64,000 nt of DNA, taken from assembly GCA_027186245.1 (NCBI GenBank), contig CP114487.1:10287001-10351000 (forward strand). Reading direction: 5' to 3'. The position numbers and the translations under genes are program-made. The notes below the pieces were generated by a model that did no database searches, was not told the origin of the DNA, and saw only the letters and a list, made by a program, of their open reading frames with translations. Positions 26,131 to 40,297 of this stretch are shown in pieces. Position 1 is the first letter of the stretch; each line of letters begins with the position of its first letter. This DNA is from Coriaria nepalensis (Eukaryota; Streptophyta; Magnoliopsida; Cucurbitales; Coriariaceae).

Positions 26131-27618
26131 CATTCATCATGTCCTACCATTTTTTGGTTACAAAAATAACTTCTATATTTTCTTAAGTCTTATATCTTTG
26201 ATTGTTTGTAAAATGATAACTAGAGTTGATAATGCCTCTTATGCAATACTAGTTCCACAATGATATATGAGGATAAAGAAGCCTAATATTTTTTTCAAGC
26301 CTTCATTTATGGATTTAGAAAATTAAACTCTCTATTCTTAAATCCAAAATAACTTTGAAAATATGATGTAATAAATGTTGATCCATATGGTAAATCGAAT
26401 AAGGTTGCAGAGAGGGGATAATAATTTTTTAAAGATATTAAGACTATATAAAAAGTAGTTGAAAAATACAATAAATATTTATCAATTATACTAAAAATAT
26501 TGTTATTAGATTAGATTCAATTAAAATCCCTCATCTATATTTTTGTCCAAACATTCTCCTCCCAATCCTATTTGTCTCGTGCTTATCATCCGGCTCAAAT
26601 GCCTAGCTCACAAATAATGAAATGAAATTTAGAGATAAGAGTCAAAATTGCAAAAAAAGAAAAAAAAATAATAACAATAAATAAATAAATAAATAAAATC
26701 GTGTAGGGTACGAAATCTCAGAATTATTACTTGCTAAGACATTCTAATTATCAATTGAAGGGATCGGAATCAAAGAGACAAGTTTGAGGATGAATATAGG
26801 AATTATGAAAAGCAAAATGATAAGGTGTTGGAAAAAGGTTAGGTTGATGTCCCATACATAATGGACAGATGGGAGTCTAGTACCCAAAACCTAAACTCAG
26901 CCCGAAAGGTGGATAACGACCCAAACCAAACTTGGTAATGATATGGACAACCCATGAAAGCAATGGCCCACACTTACGCCTGGATCTGGGTTTATAAGTA
27001 AAACTTGCACTATCTGCATACTACTCCTGAACCAACAGAGAATAGAGTCTGGGGCCTAATCTTGAAGATGGATGCAAAACCACATGATGGTAAGACGTTT
27101 AGGTAAGAAAATTAATGAATTTGGAAAGAGATAGATGCCTAATCTCTTAATCCATGTCTAGTTGTGAAGAGACAGAACATAAGATTAGATTTAAGGTTCA
27201 AACAATGAAACAAGCACCGACGATTACGGATCAAGATGAACACACAGAATCAGAGCAAGATGAGTTGCAACAAATTGTTCAGAATGAAGAATTAAGGGAG
27301 TAGTACTTTACATTTTCAAAAGAAAGAGATTAAATTTGGCAGAGAATGGTTTCACAATCAGAGAATTGAAAGGTTTTTTAAGTCGTGAAAAAACATAACT
27401 AATTCCCGTTGTATTTCTTCAAACAATTACAAACATACACCAATCAATCATCACTATTCCTTTCTCAGAAATAAAAGAACCACTAACAATTCCAACAAAA
27501 AAAAACAGAGAGAGAAAGAGAGTGATGAGAGTAATATAAACTCGTGCCTGAACAATAGAACAAAACCAATCCCCATGGCCTAAATGTATATAGACCAGCC
27601 AAATTTTACCTCCTCAAA
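26131..27618. other. Intergenic DNA, possible further transposon debris
   Basis: AT-rich, then more balanced between about 26800 and 27300, where a short acidic frame (TITDQDEHTESEQDELQQ) ends at a stop. This could be transposon debris; no domain is recognised. Confidence 0.35.
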
Positions 27619-30600
27619 TCATAGTCTTGCTTCCTTAGGAGTGACATGGCTTCTGCTGCCTTCCGTCACGCCTGAATTAGCAACGTCATCGGCTGCAATT
27701 TCCCAGCTCCCACTTCTCCTTCCCCAGCTCGAATGCCGTGCGTCGGATCGGATTGTGGGGGCCCGATGATCAGAGCCCAAAACAGAGTCAATCTCTGAGG
27801 GATTGAGCTGAGGCCCATTGCTTACTCGGCTGCGTATATCTTCGTCAATCTCTTCAATATTACGTCGTTGCGAGATTTTCAACAAATCTTCACCTATCTC
27901 TAGATCATCTTCTACCTTCAGACGTGGGTCCCCGCTGAATTCATATGCATTGGGCCCACCACTAACGGGTAGAGGGGAATGATGGTGGGAGAGGTGGCCC
28001 AAAGGCCTCTGTAACTCCTCTTGAACTTGGGCCCTGAAGTTGTTGGCTGAGGGCTTTACTTTCGTACAAAATACTTCGAGGAAATTGTTTAAACATCCCC
28101 TGTTGTAAACATTCACCCTGTTGTCGGCTCTGTACCGGAAATTCTCATAGGTTGTCTGGAAAAATAATAGTCATGTCATTAGAAAATAACCCAAATATCG
28201 ACTCTATTTAGTGAAAAAATAATATGCACTTGTGCAACTACCAGTTAATGTAAATTCAATAGACCCCATTTATTTTAAGCTCTCATAATTTGCTACAGAG
28301 AGAAGAGTGAACCAACCTGGTTAGTGCCAACAAGGTACAGATGGAAGCCTGTTAGCCCACCAACAAACCAGAGGGAGATGAAACAATAGACCATAAGTAT
28401 CACAGATGCAGGGGAATCTTTCATTGCCTTCCAAACCGTGCCCTTATTGTCATTCATCAGAACTTTGATGTAATAAGCAGACATGGCAAACACGTAGACA
28501 CAGAGAAGAGTTGCGGAAGAAACAAACATAAAGAAGTAACGGTAGTTCCGCTGCACATTAACGAAAGAAAATTAGAAAATTTTATTTATTTTTATTTTCT
28601 AAAGAAAAGGGAAGTGGTAAAGTACATAAGGTTGGCCAGATGAATGGTGATATAGCATACCAGTCCAATGCACTGGCCCACCCAGGGACAATGGTGATCA
28701 AAACGCTCGACACAGTTGTTGCAAATGGAGCAATGGGAGCAACGAGGAGGACGATAAAGCATACAAGTGTCGCAATATTTGACCCTGACATAAACACCAT
28801 TGACCATAACTTCTTTTGTACGAGGGAACTGAAGGCTTGGGGTTTGTCTTCCTCCAGGATCAACTGAGGTGTCGTAATGGAATTCTTCCTCGGGTGGATG
28901 TGAATTACGTGGAATTATTCCGGGATCCCGTGCTGAAGTAAGAAAAAGAAGGACCAATACCTACCATCATGAACCAAGTGTTAAATAATGCATAACTTTG
29001 GAGGAGTCCCATATATAGATTCACGGCAGAGAATAATTTTTATTCACAACACTCATGTGATATCTATAGAAACTAACAGGAGTAGATACCATTTCCTTTG
29101 TCAAAGACCATAAATGAGCGTAAGATCTAGCACACCAATGTAGCATAAAGTGATTTACCTATGCAATATGGAGCTTACACATCAGAACATAGAGTGAAAG
29201 ACTGTTGAAACAAAAACCCAAGGACCATATATACAACCCTCATAGCAAATGAAAAAACCACCTTGTATAAAAATTTTAATCAACAGCACCTAAAGTTCAG
29301 GACTAAAATACCCATGCATTTTTCCATGCTAGTTTTGTACTAGCAGCCATTGAGACTGTTGTGATACAATTTAATATCCACTCGAAAAAGATAAGACTCG
29401 CATTTGTCATGTTGTATCCCTTGTCCCATGCAACTAAAATAAACAAATGTACGTTTTTCATAAAAACACAATGATCTATGAGGAATTAGTGCTGTAAATA
29501 TACATTACAAGCATAAACTTATACACTTAGCATTTTCCAACAAAATGATAGAATGATAAGAGGATAAGAGGACTGACATAGATAGTATAGACAATGGCCA
29601 TAATCAGAACAGCATATCCAGCATTATATGAGGAAAACGCATGTCGAAGATGCCTTGCAACAAAAACACAGAATACTATAATTGGAACAGTTATCAGCAT
29701 TAACGTGACGAGCAGTGATCTAGCATCGGGCCCGAATATTAACCTCCCACCAAGGATAAATTTCTGCACAAGAAAATAAAATGCAATAAATTTCCGGAAA
29801 CAAAAGATAAACTTTAGACAGAGAAATCTTTAGAAAAAAAAAACGAGTTGAGAAGGAAACATCATTACGTACCAATCCAAACTTACAAGATCATTATCTC
29901 GTGCAAAATAATCGACCCAACAGTATGACTACGTCTAGAAGTATGCCACTTAGACCCATGCTTGGTGAGATCATAAATGGGGCAATGATCTTTTTCATAT
30001 ATGGCAATCTTGCTTCTTTAGTTTTCTTTACAGAAAAACCATAAACTTTGCTTTCCTAATGTAAAATTCTAAGGTTTACACTTTCTATCACTGAAAATTC
30101 CCCTACTTAATCCTTTATTGAATTGAAAAAATAGGTTTGCCCTCTTTTCCTCCATTACATCTAAAAAGCATAAAGCCCAAGTGAACTGCGATGCAAACAA
30201 ATTCCGAAAACCAAAAATTGACCAAATGGAAAGTATCCAGAGGTATATAATCAAGACGGAGTATGGTAAAATGATACCAAAACAAGTAAAATTATAAGCT
30301 TAAGTGTTCCATTGCTTACAAAATCACATGTTCTTCATTTGCCAACACCAAAGCAATTCAAAGAGAACAACCCCTAGACCACGTATTCCATTTCAGCAAC
30401 CATACAGAGAGGTCTACGTTACCAAACTCCAACAAAACACACAAAAAAACAAAAAAAACCTAACTCGACCCAATTAGGACTCGGACAAAAAGGAAGCATA
30501 GACCAATCAAAAAGAACCAATTTTTATACCAAAACCTAGAAAATCCATAGCATACAGGCAGCCGCCAAAAAAAAGAAAGAAAAGCAACTGAAGTATTCAA

Positions 30601-30681
30601 ATTGAAAAACAAGAAGAAGAAGAAGAAGAAGAAGATACTGACATTACTTCCTTTCCAGACTTCGTACACGCGCTTTGCCAT
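27619..30681 (-). CDS. DHHC protein S-acyltransferase (PAT05-PAT08-like)
   Basis: Palmitoyltransferase that attaches fatty acids to cysteines of membrane-associated proteins. Five coding exons: 30681-30643, 29763-29578, 28960-28661, 28550-28317 and 28155-27619, giving 431 residues. It starts [13 protein letters not shown], joined to [17 protein letters not shown]. The cysteine-rich domain (about 138-175) has [17 protein letters not shown] and the catalytic DHHC at 163-166, followed by [15 protein letters not shown]. Two membrane spans precede it and two follow, then the conserved TTYENFRYR (the TTxE motif) and a long hydrophilic cytosolic tail. All features fit plant PATs of the PAT05-PAT08 clade, found at the plasma membrane or endomembranes. 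The first two introns both use the less common donor GTCAGT. No lesion was seen. Confidence 0.93.
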
Positions 30682-30689
30682 GAGAAATG

Positions 30690-31738
30690 AACGCCCTCGA
30701 AGCTTATTATTAATCAGTCCTTCGCAGGACTATTTGGAACTTATTCGCATCCATCTGACTGGCATTATCCCCTTCCGCTTAACCCAAAAATCATTCACAC
30801 TCAGATTTGAGGTGATGGAGTGGGTAAAAAAGCTTGAGTATTATTATTAACTAAATTTTGAATATTTTTGAAATTAATTTATCAGACGAGGGTTCGCACC
30901 CAGAGTGAAGAAGGCGAAAAAGATGGTATGAATTGATCGATCTGCAAGATGGCGGTTTTCTGGGCTCGGAAGTTGTGTACTCTGCTTTCCTTTTCCCTTC
31001 CCTTTTCTTTATTAATTATTAATTATTAATTATTAATTAAATTAAACATTCACTTGTTTTTCTTTTTCCTCCTTCTCACTTTCTCAGAGGGAGCGTGGAA
31101 TGTTTTTTTGGGGTTGAAATCTTCTCAGAATCCCATCCTCACTCACGTCAGCACAAGTGAATGTTATTTTTTTATTTTTTTTATCAATTTACTAATTTAT
31201 CCCTCCAACATGAAGTAAATATTTTTTAAAAATATTTTAATTAAAAAATAAAAATAAAAATAAAATAAATGGTGAGGGTGAGTAAAATTACAAGTAGAGA
31301 AAAGTCAACTCGTGGCTATAATTGTAATAAAATAATGTGGTGTGAATGCAATGAAAGGGTGAGAGCTTCCATCCTAGGATTGGTCTTCTCTATATTAAGA
31401 CTATTACAATTAGAAGAACAATTGTAATGACTAGTTTACGTTGATGTTGCAGGAGATGAGAGGGCGACTTCTCACCAAACTACAAAGTTCAGTTTATCCA
31501 TAATCCTATTTTCTAATTGCAACTACAAGAATTCTATCAAAATTCAGTTTGGGTCCAATTTGCTTTCTTAGTTTACAGTGACAGAAGCTGTATGAGAATA
31601 TGTATGAATCATTTTGGCAAAGAAAAACACAATTAAGTATGAATCAAACTGTTAGATGAATAACCAAACAAGTAGGTAATGAAAATCTGTCTGATCTACC
31701 CTCAAGACCAAAAATCACAAACACGTGAGCATGCTTAA
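30690..31738. other. Promoter of the acyltransferase gene and intergenic DNA
   Basis: Divided between the promoter and leader of the acyltransferase gene (right of 30690) and the 3' flank of the second RPL3 copy (left of 31738). Contains TTAATTA repeats near 31008-31040. No gene recognised. Confidence 0.45.
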
Positions 31739-33429
<1,691 letters not shown>

Positions 33430-34007
33430 CTACATCGTAGGAAATATATATAACTTATCGATAAAAGAAATTCCCAGCTTTATATTTATCGTTTAAACAA
33501 AATTCACCCATATAATATTAGACTCAATAATCAAATATTTCATCTTTATATACATATATGAAAATATACAAACGCGCGCGGATGGAAAGAGAAGTCTGCA
33601 TTTCAAGCTTGCATTCATCCATACAGAACATAAACCACATAAATTCACCCCAGCTGAGTTAAAATTATCAAATGACGTGAGCATTATGAGTGTATAAGTA
33701 TTAGAGACTGCTAGATTGCTGAGAAATGAAGAAGGAAAACGCAAGAGCATATGACATAATTGAAATTGTCCTTGTTAGGTAATAAGAAAAAAATACATAT
33801 ACGAATACATCACCTTAGTCTAGAAAATATAGTCAATAAATTTCTCAGCAAAAAGGGATAAATTCAGAGCAGCAAAATCATAAGGATCTTAAAAAAACTC
33901 GGAAATCAAATGCACGAAAGTAGGAGGGCGAGAGAGTGAAAAAGAAAGAGGAAAAACCAGTGCTTCCTAAACAGCGGCGATGGCAAGGACTCTGTAGATC
34001 TTTGAAT

Positions 34008-34015
34008 AAACCCTA
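34008..34015 (-). promoter_or_regulatory. Telo-box of the second RPL3 copy
   Basis: aaaccctag is seen at this site, about 590 bases before the start codon and close to a TATA box. The gap presumably contains a leader intron, as in the first copy. Confidence 0.6.
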
Positions 34016-34022
34016 GATTGAG

Positions 34023-34031
34023 TTTATATAA
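34023..34031 (-). promoter_or_regulatory. TATA box of the second RPL3 copy
   Basis: On the minus strand this reads CTTATATAAAC. It lies beside the telo-box, the usual order in plant ribosomal-protein promoters. Confidence 0.55.
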
Positions 34032-34189
34032 GGGAGATTTAATTAGTTGACTTTGTGAAAAAAAAAATATGAAATTATATTTATATTCTCAGCTTCATAC
34101 TCATCATTTCTTTACTTAACAAAAATCGATGCTATTCGATCTAACGGTAAAAACATTATCATCTTGGGTCTGACCGGAATTATGTTTTT

Positions 34190-34440
34190 GTTTCGTAGGT
34201 TTAGATTTATAATTTTTGTTTAATATTTAATTATAAGTTTAAGATTTAAAAGGGAAGTTTTTATTTAAGATTTTAAATTTTAAGTTTATATTTATTATCT
34301 AAATTTATGGATTCAAGATTTATGTTTAAGATTTAAGTAAAATATCTAAAAATATAAAGTTTTAAATTTAAATTTTAAGTTTTAAGATTTGTGTAGTATT
34401 TAAATTTAAGATTTGAAATCTAACTTTACGATTTGAAAAG
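34190..34440. repeat. Degenerate TTTAAGATTT-type short repeats
   Basis: The words taagattta, aagatttaa and aagttttaa recur many times in about 250 bases with substitutions and variable spacing. Seen directly; origin unknown. Confidence 0.6.
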
Positions 34441-34499
34441 TTTAAAAATGTAGAAATAGAACTACCAACTTAATCCTCTTCTTCTCCTTCCGTCCTCTT

Positions 34500-35555
34500 G
34501 AAATTGATTAGTTCCGGACCAAAATCTTTTGTTCAACTATTTTGCACTGATTTTAGATATTATAAAGTCAAAAAAATATACTATTATAGCTTTCTATAGA
34601 GCTCAGAAAAACTTCAATCAAAATTATACAACTCGTGATAAAAATTCTTGAAATTGACTAGTTTCTGATCAAAATCATGATTTCGAATTGAACATGCAAA
34701 CCAAAATTTTTGTCCAATAATTTTAGACTAATTTCAGATATTATAAAATCATAGAAAAATATATTCTAAAAATATGCACTTGTAAGTTTTCCATAAAGTC
34801 TGAGAACATCTTAATATGAATTATATAACCCAAAATAAAAATTATTGAAATTGATTTGTTCCGTACCAAAATCATGATTTCATACTAGACGTTCATACCA
34901 AACTTTTGTCCAATAATTTTAGACTAGTTATAGATGTTATAAAATCATAGAAAAAAATATATCATGAGAATATACTCTTATAGATTTCCATAGAGTCCAA
35001 ACCAAGATAAATTCTTAAAGTTAACTAATTATTGACTGAAATCATGATTTCAGATTGAATATTTAGACCAAATTTTTTCTCTAACAATTTTGGATATGTT
35101 CCAAATATTATAAAATCATATAAAATATATTTATATAAATAGACTTTTATATTTTTTTCGTAGAATTCAAGAATATCTGAATCAGAGTTATATAATCTGA
35201 GATCAAAATTCTTGAATATTTAGTTTAAAATCATGATTTCGGTCCAGAATGAGTCAACTTCAAGAATTTGTATCTCAAACTATATAAGTATGATTGACAT
35301 GCTCTTAAATTCTATAGAGAGTTATAATAGTTTATTTTTATGATATATTTTTTTCGATGATGTTATAATATATAAAATTAGTCCAAAATTATTGGACAAA
35401 GATGTTAGTCTGAATATTAAGTTTGAAATAATGATTTCGATCTGAAACAAGTCAACTTCAAGAATTTTGATCTCGGGTTATATAATTCCGATTGAGGTGT
35501 TTCTATATTTTATGTAAAGCTATAAGAATCTATTTTTATGATATAGATTAAGGTG
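34500..35555. repeat. Degenerate ~150-200-bp repeats, direct copies then inverted copies
   Basis: Four direct units begin at about 34500, 34650, 34847 and 35016 (gaaattgatta-like start, then gttccggaccaaaat, tccaataattttagact, tataaaatcatagaaaa). From about 35220 the same unit appears twice in reverse complement (for example gagtcaacttcaagaattt and ggacaaagatgttag). The block therefore forms a large imperfect inverted repeat. No coding frame or terminal motif was recognised. Confidence 0.75.
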
Positions 35556-35559
35556 TTTC

Positions 35560-36823
35560 TTTTTTAATTTGTTTTACTTATTTATTTTTAAAGCCATGTA
35601 ACAAAATTTAAGAAGAGATTCGTGTAGCAAAATAAGTATTGAAAAAAAATGATATTTTATAAAATTATCTATATATAATATTTTACAAAATTAGCTGTGA
35701 ATATAATGAAAAAGAAAATCATAAAATCATAAAATTCATAGATTTATTAACTAAATACATTTTTAAAATTAAAAAAATTCAATCAATCATGTGATCAAGA
35801 TTAATGAAAGTTAAAACAAATGCACATAATTATGAATCAATCCTAAAACCATATGGATTTAATAAAAACATATATAATCATGTGTATAAATAGTATAAAT
35901 ACAAGAAATTCACTAATCATAATCAACATAATCAATCCTAATAATATAATATGAAGTATGCATTGATACCAATTACCGTAATAAACATATAATCTAGATC
36001 AATCTCATAAACTCCATATAATATTAAGAAGATTTCATAGTAAAATAATGAGAATTACGTACTTGAATCTATGACATCAATTAGAAATGAGTATGAGATA
36101 TTTCACATAGTAATTAATCTCACTCGATGGGTCTCACTCAAAAATAGGAAATCGAGGAGAGAATAAAATTATTACTTTCAGGGACCAAAATCCCTATAAA
36201 GTTCTTAATATATGTAAACTAATTAGAATCTCACTAACTCTAATTAGATTTTCTATTGAGTAACACACTATATAAAATTCATAATGAATAAGATATATTA
36301 TTAAATTATATTATGATAAATTACTTAATTAATTAAATTAAATTAAATTAAAGTCTAAACATAATTATTAATAATTTAAAATACTACACTAGATTATTAA
36401 CTTAGATTAATCTTTAACTTTTTATGGTAATAAGTTTTCGTGTGGTTTTCTCCTACTATAACAAAACATTTATTCTATGTCATGACCTCCTAGAGAGCTT
36501 TTTTGGAGAAACAATGAATACATGGAAGACCTAAAATCTTGTTATCTAAATTTTTTTTTTTTGGACTTCTTACTTACATCACAATTTCGTCCACTAAGTT
36601 GGAAAAATTTAACTCGTTACCCAAAATATTGTTACCTCAATGTATTTGAACGTTTTTAACAAAAGTTATATTTGATTTATTAAGATATATTTTTGGTATT
36701 AAATATAAAAAAAAATTGGATCATTGAGATAAGTGTGATAAATTTTTGGATCATTAAATATAAATTTTTAAATTTTATTTATTTCTAAAGAAATTAATAA
36801 ATAATAAATAATTATCAATCGAC

Positions 36824-36856
<33 letters not shown>

Positions 36857-37230
36857 TTTTTATTAAATTAATAAATATTTTTGATTCCTTAATTAAGATT
36901 TTACTATGAAAATTATTTCTGAGCTGAATTTGTTTTGGAAAGAAAAGAAAAAAGAAAAATGAATTTGTTAAATTCATATTCTAATTTAAAAAGTTGATAC
37001 CCTTTAAAGTTGGAGACCTGGCTCAGAGCATAAAGCGTGCAGACGGCCTCGTTGTTGTCCGTAGCTGCCTGCATTGGTGTGGATCGCTTCCAGGCCGACC
37101 CACGAGTCACTGGTCACTACAAAAAACTCTGTATGGGCCAATTGGGCCTGCTCAATCCAGGCCTAATCAACCCGGGGTTCCCACCTTCTGATATGAAATT
37201 TAACGAACTTCCCATGTAAGAATAAAGAAG
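35560..37230. other. AT-rich intergenic DNA upstream of the PPR gene
   Basis: No gene recognised. Contains an (AATA)n run at about 36826-36852. A less AT-rich stretch at about 37010-37200 shows open frames but no known protein; it may be the PPR leader. Confidence 0.45.
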
Positions 37231-37238
37231 TGGAAGAG

Positions 37239-38804
37239 ATGATCAGGAAAAGAACAAATGATAGGAGCACCCTCCGCCCTAAAAAATCTAGCCTTTGGCA
37301 AAAGTGCACTAATCTTCGTGCTCTAAAGCAAGTCCATGCTTTCCTTGTTGTAAATGGCTTTAATTCAAGCCCTTCTTCTCTAAGAGAACTCATATTTGCC
37401 AGTGCTGTTGCAATTCCGGGGACTATAGACTTTGCACACCAAGTGTTCGCTAATATTACTGAACCAGATATCTTCATGTATAACACCATGATCAGAGGCT
37501 CGGCTCAGAGCATAAAGCCTTTAAATGCACTTTCTATCTACACTCAGATGGAGTATCGGGGCCTCCGGCCTGATAATTTCACTTTCCCATTTTTACTCAA
37601 GGCCTGTACTAAGCTTCTTTGGGTTGAAACTGGCTTCAAGATCCATGGAAAGGTTGTCAAATTTGGGTTTGAATCAAACACATACATGAGAAACACTCTT
37701 ATATACTTCCATTCAAATTGCGGTGATTTGAGCATTGCAAGGAAACTTTTCGACGACTTGGCGAAAAGGGATGTTGTGCCTTGGTCGGCTTTGACAGCTG
37801 GCTATGCAAGGCGGGGCCAGTTGGGTCCTGCTCGGGTTCTGTTCGATGAAATGCCGATTAAAGATTTGGTTTCATGGAATGTTATGATAACGGGTTATGC
37901 AAAGCAACGGGATATGGAGAATGCACGGAAGCTTTTCGATCAAGTTCCGGGAAAAGATGTTGTTACTTGGAATGCAATGATAGCTGGATACGTCCTTTCT
38001 GGTTCGAACAAGCAAGCATTAGAAATGTATAAAGAAATGAGAGATATAAGGCAAGAGCCAGATGAAGTGACAATGATAAGCCTATTATCCGCTTGTACCG
38101 AATTAGGAGATTTAGAAACCGGACAGAAGATTCATGGATCTATTTTGGAAATGGGTTTGAGAAATCTAAGCACTTTGATGTGTAATGCACTTATAGACAT
38201 GTATGCAAAATGTGGAAGCATTGAGAAAGCGATGGAAGTTTTCCGAGAAATGCGGGATAAAGATGTCTCCTCTTGGAATTCGTTAATAGGAGGATTGGCC
38301 TTTCATGGTCATGCTGAAAAGTCGATAAATCTATTTACCGAAATGATGAGGAAGAAAATAAGGCCAAATGAGGTCACATTTATAGGGGTCTTGGTTGCTT
38401 GTAGCCATGCCGGAAAAGTCAAAGAGGGCCGTCGATATTTTGATTCTATGAAGAGGCTTTATAGAATTGAGCCAAATATAAGGCATTATGGGTGTATGAT
38501 AGACATGTTGGGGCGCGCTGGTTTATTGGATGAAGCGTTTCGGTTTGTTGAGGGGATGGGGATTGAGCCGAACGGTGTTATTTGGAGGACATTGCTCGGA
38601 GCTTGTAAAGTTCATGGAAATGTGGAGTTAGGAAGGAGAGCGAATGAAAAGTTGCTTGAAATGAAGAGGAATGAGAGTGGGGATTATGTTCTTTTGTCCA
38701 ACATCTATGCTTTACAAGGTGAATGGAATGGGGCTGAGAATGTGAGAAGGTTGATGGATAAGAGTGGGATTAGGAAAGAGGCTGGCTTTAGCCTAATTGA
38801 GTGA
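37239..38804 (+). CDS. Pentatricopeptide repeat protein, PLS class with E motif
   Basis: Single-exon gene of 521 residues starting MIRKRTNDRSTLRPKKS; the preceding in-frame GTG at 37230 is not a start. The body consists of tandem 31-36-residue PPR units (examples: PDIFMYNTMIRG, DLVSWNVMITGYAKQ, DVVTWNAMIAGYVLSG, NALIDMYAKCGSIEKAMEVF, PNEVTFIGVLVACSHAG). It ends in an E-type region (PNGVIWRTLLGACKVHGNVELG ... AGFSLIE) with no DYW domain. PLS-type PPR proteins bind single-stranded RNA in mitochondria or chloroplasts, often for C-to-U editing. The wording and length are close to Arabidopsis At5g15300, so I infer orthology. No clear targeting peptide is visible. Confidence 0.93.
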   Translation: MIRKRTNDRSTLRPKKSSLWQKCTNLRALKQVHAFLVVNGFNSSPSSLRELIFASAVAIPGTIDFAHQVFANITEPDIFMYNTMIRGSAQSIKPLNALSIYTQMEYRGLRPDNFTFPFLLKACTKLLWVETGFKIHGKVVKFGFESNTYMRNTLIYFHSNCGDLSIARKLFDDLAKRDVVPWSALTAGYARRGQLGPARVLFDEMPIKDLVSWNVMITGYAKQRDMENARKLFDQVPGKDVVTWNAMIAGYVLSGSNKQALEMYKEMRDIRQEPDEVTMISLLSACTELGDLETGQKIHGSILEMGLRNLSTLMCNALIDMYAKCGSIEKAMEVFREMRDKDVSSWNSLIGGLAFHGHAEKSINLFTEMMRKKIRPNEVTFIGVLVACSHAGKVKEGRRYFDSMKRLYRIEPNIRHYGCMIDMLGRAGLLDEAFRFVEGMGIEPNGVIWRTLLGACKVHGNVELGRRANEKLLEMKRNESGDYVLLSNIYALQGEWNGAENVRRLMDKSGIRKEAGFSLIE

Positions 38805-39535
38805 AAAGCAATAAAAAAAATTTGGAATAATTTGTACATTATTTTTAGACAAACGCAGAGTTAAAACTAAAGTTTTAGAAACGATACAGATTCGTCATGT
38901 GTAATTGTTACATAAATCCAAAGATGTTTATGGATTTAGGATCCATTTGGGTCTGTGCGAACTTTGTAATGAAGATCTTGGTCCTACCATGTTAAATCAG
39001 GCGGTGGATCATGTTTTGGCCTACTATGGCTTTCCCACTTGATCAAACCTAAACATAAAGGTGTAGGATTTGGGGGGGGGGGGGGGTGGCACTAAGAGAA
39101 CTGCAAGGCCCACAGAGCACTAAACCACCAACATGAGTATCAAGTGGAGAGATATCAATTCTATTTCTATACGTATATTCATTCATGGCCGACTCATTAA
39201 AGTTCCATCACCAAAATTGACTCCATTGTTGTTAAAAGTTGAAACGCCGTTCTAACAAGATTTCAGTTTACTGTTTTCTCAAACTCCAGTTTACAAACTC
39301 TTTTTGGTTAAATGAATAAGAAATGGTACGTTATCATCAATTTACATTCAAGAGTGAAAGGCTCTCCGACAATGAATCGGCCACTTTGGGCCCCACTTAA
39401 CTCATTCGTGTATGACGATGATGAGCCCACCACCATCATACCGTCGTAGTCATAGTGATCAAGCCTAGAAAGAATCCTTCCAACATCACACAGGGCCTGC
39501 CATCACGCCGGATCATGATCATGATCCATCCTGGA
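38805..39535. other. PPR 3' flank and DUF3511 promoter region
   Basis: Contains a G15 run at 39072-39086 and otherwise unremarkable non-coding DNA. Confidence 0.45.
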
Positions 39536-39537
39536 TC

Positions 39538-39546
39538 TTATATAAG
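39538..39546 (+). promoter_or_regulatory. TATA box of the DUF3511 gene
   Basis: cttatataa lies about 110 bases before the start codon. Confidence 0.55.
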
Positions 39547-39653
39547 ACCTCGTTTACCAGATCTCCACCGTTCAATTTTCTCTCCTCATACAATAAAACT
39601 GTTAGCATTGAAAAAATTAGAAGAAAGGTGGTTTTCCTTTTTGGTTTGTGTAT

Positions 39654-39920
39654 ATGGAGAAGAGCAAGTCATTCCCGGAGTACTCTTCGTCTTACTCGAG
39701 CGAGTTTGGGTTCGAGGATCGGTCCAACTCGTACACGTTCAACGGGCCCACCTTAAAGGGAAGCGGGTTTGCCAGCTCGACCGACCCTGAACTGCAGAGG
39801 AAGAGAAGGATTGCTTCATATAATGTGTTTACAATGGAAGGCAAGGTTAAGTCAAGTGTTAAGAATAGCTTCAAGTGGATCAAGAGCAAGTTTAGTAGTG
39901 ATGTTCGTTATGGCGTGTGA
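39654..39920 (+). CDS. Small DUF3511 family protein
   Basis: Intronless 88-residue protein starting MEKSKSFPEYSSSYSSEFG; an in-frame GTG lies six bases upstream. The C-terminal half ELQRKRRIASYNVFTMEGKV and SSVKNSFKWIKSKFS is the conserved DUF3511 core, found only in land plants and without a known biochemical role. The Ser/Tyr-rich N-terminus and basic C-terminus suggest an unstructured regulatory protein. It has its own TATA box and no overlap with the PPR gene 850 bases upstream. Confidence 0.9.
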   Translation: MEKSKSFPEYSSSYSSEFGFEDRSNSYTFNGPTLKGSGFASSTDPELQRKRRIASYNVFTMEGKVKSSVKNSFKWIKSKFSSDVRYGV

Positions 39921-40266
39921 ATCATGCACGTAAGCTTTTGGTTAATCGTTTGTATAAAAGATTAAGTTAGTAATTACGTACCTGTATAAGTTTGCTGTGT
40001 TGATCAATATTGCTACGTAATTTGAGGCCAGAAGAACAAACAAATGGGGTTTCTTGATGGCAATGAATTCTGTGTTTAATTACTAAACCTCCTTTGAATG
40101 TAAACTATGATGTTTATGTTAGGACCTTATGAATGATCCTCGAAATATTCTGAGATTTGAGTAATAGAGTTTCAATTTGATTGGAGCTTAGTCATTTCAC
40201 TTCATTAACGCGTAAAGTTTCCAGTTTTATTTAGATTAAACTAAACTTTTTTATTATATCAAATTC

Positions 40267-40297
<31 letters not shown>

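Noticed and set aside
27054..27302. Acidic frame resembling a retroelement linker
   Set aside because: Too short and generic to assign; no integrase or reverse transcriptase motif nearby.
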